A stretch of 8,259 nt of DNA from Pasteurellaceae bacterium (GTDB lineage: Bacteria; Pseudomonadota; Gammaproteobacteria; Enterobacterales; Pasteurellaceae). The translations under genes and the position numbers were made by a program. The notes beneath the pieces were generated by a model. The model did no database searches. It was not told where the DNA came from and saw nothing but the letters and a program-made list of their open reading frames with translations. Position 1 is the first letter of the stretch. Each line of letters opens with the position of its first letter. The stretch covers positions 1 through 8,259 of the forward strand of contig CAAELW010000181.1 of the NCBI GenBank assembly GCA_900756875.1, read 5' to 3'. This document shows positions 6,928 to 8,259 of the stretch, one piece after another.

Positions 6928-7610
6928 TATGCACCTTCCTTCAAAATGCCGTCTTGCATGGTTAAACAACGAGACAGTTTTTGTGCTAACGACATATCAT
7001 GTGTCACCAATAAAAACGCAATGTTTTGTTCCGCATTCAAGGATTGAATCAACTCAAAAATACTTTCTGTGGTTTTATGATCTAAGTTACCAGTTGGTTC
7101 ATCGGCTAAGACGAGAGCGGGATTATTCACCAATGCACGAGCAATCGCAACACGTTGACGCTCACCGCCCGAAAGTGCAGACGGACGGTGAGTAATTCGA
7201 TGACTTAAGCCTACTGCACCCAATATTTTTTCAGCACGATCTTTTGCTTCTGTTTTATTCTGACGACCAATTAACATCGGCATCATCACATTTTCTAACG
7301 CAGTAAAATCCGCCATTAAATGGTGAAATTGATATACAAACCCTAGATTTTGGTTACGTAATTTAGCCAATTCACTTTCAGACGCTTTTTGCAAAGATTG
7401 TCCTTTAATAAAGACTTCCCCACTACTTGGCTGATCTAAACCACCCAAAGTATGCAATAAAGTACTTTTTCCTGAACCAGAACTCCCCACAATCGCCACT
7501 AATTCTTGTGGTTTCATAGCAAAGCTTACGCCTTTTAATACTTGGGTTTGGTTCTCGCCTTCTTGGTAAAATTTATTAATATTTTGGCATTCTAATAAGT
7601 AGTTATTCAT
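6927..7610 (-). CDS. lolD: lipoprotein-releasing system ATP-binding protein LolD
   Basis: LolD is the cytoplasmic ATPase that forms a dimer under LolC and LolE and powers lipoprotein release. All ABC motifs are intact in its 227 residues: Walker A GSSGSGKS (42-49), Q-loop glutamine Q94 in FVYQFHHLM, signature LSGGERQ (146-152), Walker B LVLADE (166-171) with catalytic E171, D-loop GNLD (174-177) and the switch histidine H204 in VTHD. The [21 protein letters not shown] segment is characteristic of LolD. The ATG is 3 bases after the lolC stop (TAA-AAT-ATG) and the stop overlaps the lolE start by one base, so translation is probably coupled along the operon. The ribosome binding site is weak (TATGAG inside the end of lolC), which fits coupling. 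Confidence 0.97.
   Translation of the reverse strand: MNNYLLECQNINKFYQEGENQTQVLKGVSFAMKPQELVAIVGSSGSGKSTLLHTLGGLDQPSSGEVFIKGQSLQKASESELAKLRNQNLGFVYQFHHLMADFTALENVMMPMLIGRQNKTEAKDRAEKILGAVGLSHRITHRPSALSGGERQRVAIARALVNNPALVLADEPTGNLDHKTTESIFELIQSLNAEQNIAFLLVTHDMSLAQKLSRCLTMQDGILKEGA
6934..6940 (-). promoter_or_regulatory. ribosome binding site fixing the lolE start
   Basis: AGGAAGG on the minus strand, within the last codons of lolD, 6 bases before the ATG at 6927. It supports that start over the in-frame ATG at 6969. Confidence 0.8.
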
Positions 7611-7613
7611 ATT

Positions 7614-8259
7614 TTACTCATAACGTAATGCTTCCGCTGGCTCAGTTTTTGCCGCACGATAAGCGGGATAAATGGTTGATAATAAAGATAATAATAAAGA
7701 AAAGACAATCACAATAATGACTTGCACAGGTTCAATGGATGTTGGCAAGAAAACACCGTTCGGATTGACCGCACTTAAAATTGCCCCAAGGTTTAAGGTG
7801 ATTAATACACCCAGTACAGCACCAATCAATGTGCCCACTAGCCCCACCAATAAACCTTGATAAATAAAGATCGAACGTACTTGGGATTTAGTGACACCTT
7901 GCGTTTGTAAAATAGCGATTTCTCCTTGTTTATCCACCACCATTAAACTTAATGAAGTCACAATATTGGAAATAGCAACAACGATAATTAAACTAATCAA
8001 CAAGCCCATCATATTTTTTTCCATACGAACCGCTTGGAAAAACTCCCCTTTTTGGACACGCCAATCGCTGATATGGCTCTCTTTGAAATAGGTTGGCAAT
8101 TCTGTGATTTGGAAAGGATCATCTAGGAATAAACGATAGCCTTGTGCCTCACCTGGTTGAATGCGCATTAGGCGACCAATATCTGCTAAATTAGCAAAAA
8201 CTTCATAGCCTGACGCTTCACCATAATCATAGTAAAGCTCGCTCACCGTAAATAAACGC
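7614..8259 (-). CDS. lolC: lipoprotein-releasing ABC transporter permease LolC, 5' end cut by window edge
   Basis: The frame is open to the window end and gives the C-terminal 214 residues of a protein that is about 400 residues long in E. coli. The first visible residues RLFTVSELYYDYGEASGYE align with the end of the LolC periplasmic domain. They are followed by VRMEKNMMGLL, the cytoplasmic loop DKQGEIAILQTQGVT, and the C-terminal PAEALRYE, all typical of LolC and unlike LolE. Three hydrophobic segments remain after the periplasmic part, as expected for the C-terminal half. The first in-frame start-like codon in the window is a GTG at 8246, but it lies in the middle of the conserved domain and is not a start. 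The gene is first in the lolC-lolD-lolE order, with 3 bases between it and lolD. The operon promoter lies outside the window. Confidence 0.95.
   Translation of the reverse strand, partial: RLFTVSELYYDYGEASGYEVFANLADIGRLMRIQPGEAQGYRLFLDDPFQITELPTYFKESHISDWRVQKGEFFQAVRMEKNMMGLLISLIIVVAISNIVTSLSLMVVDKQGEIAILQTQGVTKSQVRSIFIYQGLLVGLVGTLIGAVLGVLITLNLGAILSAVNPNGVFLPTSIEPVQVIIVIVFSLLLSLLSTIYPAYRAAKTEPAEALRYE
7768..7776 (-). repeat. DNA uptake signal sequence (Hin-type USS) in lolC
   Basis: Exact ACCGCACTT followed by an A-rich stretch. On the coding strand it is read as Ser-Ala-Val within the ILSAVNPNG loop of LolC. Confidence 0.85.

Noticed and set aside
7173..7181. Near-copy of the uptake signal (AAGTGCAGA) in lolD
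   Set aside because: It has two mismatches in the core and lies over the codons of the invariant ABC signature motif, so coding constraint explains the resemblance.
8244..8246. GTG as a possible start of lolC
   Set aside because: The reading frame continues upstream to the window edge with residues that align to LolC, so the gene is simply truncated by the window.
1..8259. A novel defence, mobile or secretion system
   Set aside because: Every substantial frame is accounted for by a recognisable family, gaps between genes are at most about 180 bp, and there are no transposase, integrase, direct-repeat array or unusual-composition signs.

Overview
The window is ordinary core chromosome of a Pasteurellaceae bacterium, most likely a Haemophilus close to H. 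parainfluenzae or H. influenzae. The evidence is seven exact copies of the Hin-type DNA uptake signal AAGTGCGGT (or its complement), AT-rich intergenic DNA, and proteins that read like close relatives of E. coli housekeeping proteins. I see no mobile element, tRNA, rRNA, CRISPR array, toxin-antitoxin pair or defence system, and no clearly novel system.

Left part (1-3260): fabB (minus strand, cut by the window start) and mnmC (plus strand) diverge from a 182-bp intergenic region, the same arrangement as in E. coli. That region carries a FadR-like site, a FabR-like palindrome, a tentative fabB promoter and a good extended -10 promoter for mnmC. mnmC ends in a bidirectional hairpin terminator built from two inverted uptake signals.

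Middle part (3262-5675): two minus-strand genes, a YwiC-like membrane protein and a secreted Sel1-repeat protein, are separated by one base and are probably translationally coupled. Diverging from them are a RidA-family gene and zapG (yhcB). The two divergent promoters between the YwiC-like and RidA genes appear to share one -35 region. zapG ends at a 17-bp-stem bidirectional terminator that it shares with the convergent lol operon.

Right part (5677-8259, minus strand): lolC (cut by the window end), lolD and lolE form a tightly packed operon for the LolCDE lipoprotein-releasing ABC transporter. lolE begins at the ATG overlapping the lolD stop codon, not at the more upstream in-frame ATG.

Functionally the genes cover unsaturated fatty acid synthesis (FabB), wobble uridine modification of tRNA (MnmC), metabolite damage control (RidA family), cell division and envelope growth (ZapG) and outer-membrane lipoprotein export (LolCDE). 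Envelope biogenesis recurs, but nothing shows that the blocks are co-regulated. The points most worth a second look are the candidate FadR/FabR double control upstream of fabB, the shared -35 divergent promoter pair, and two start-codon corrections.
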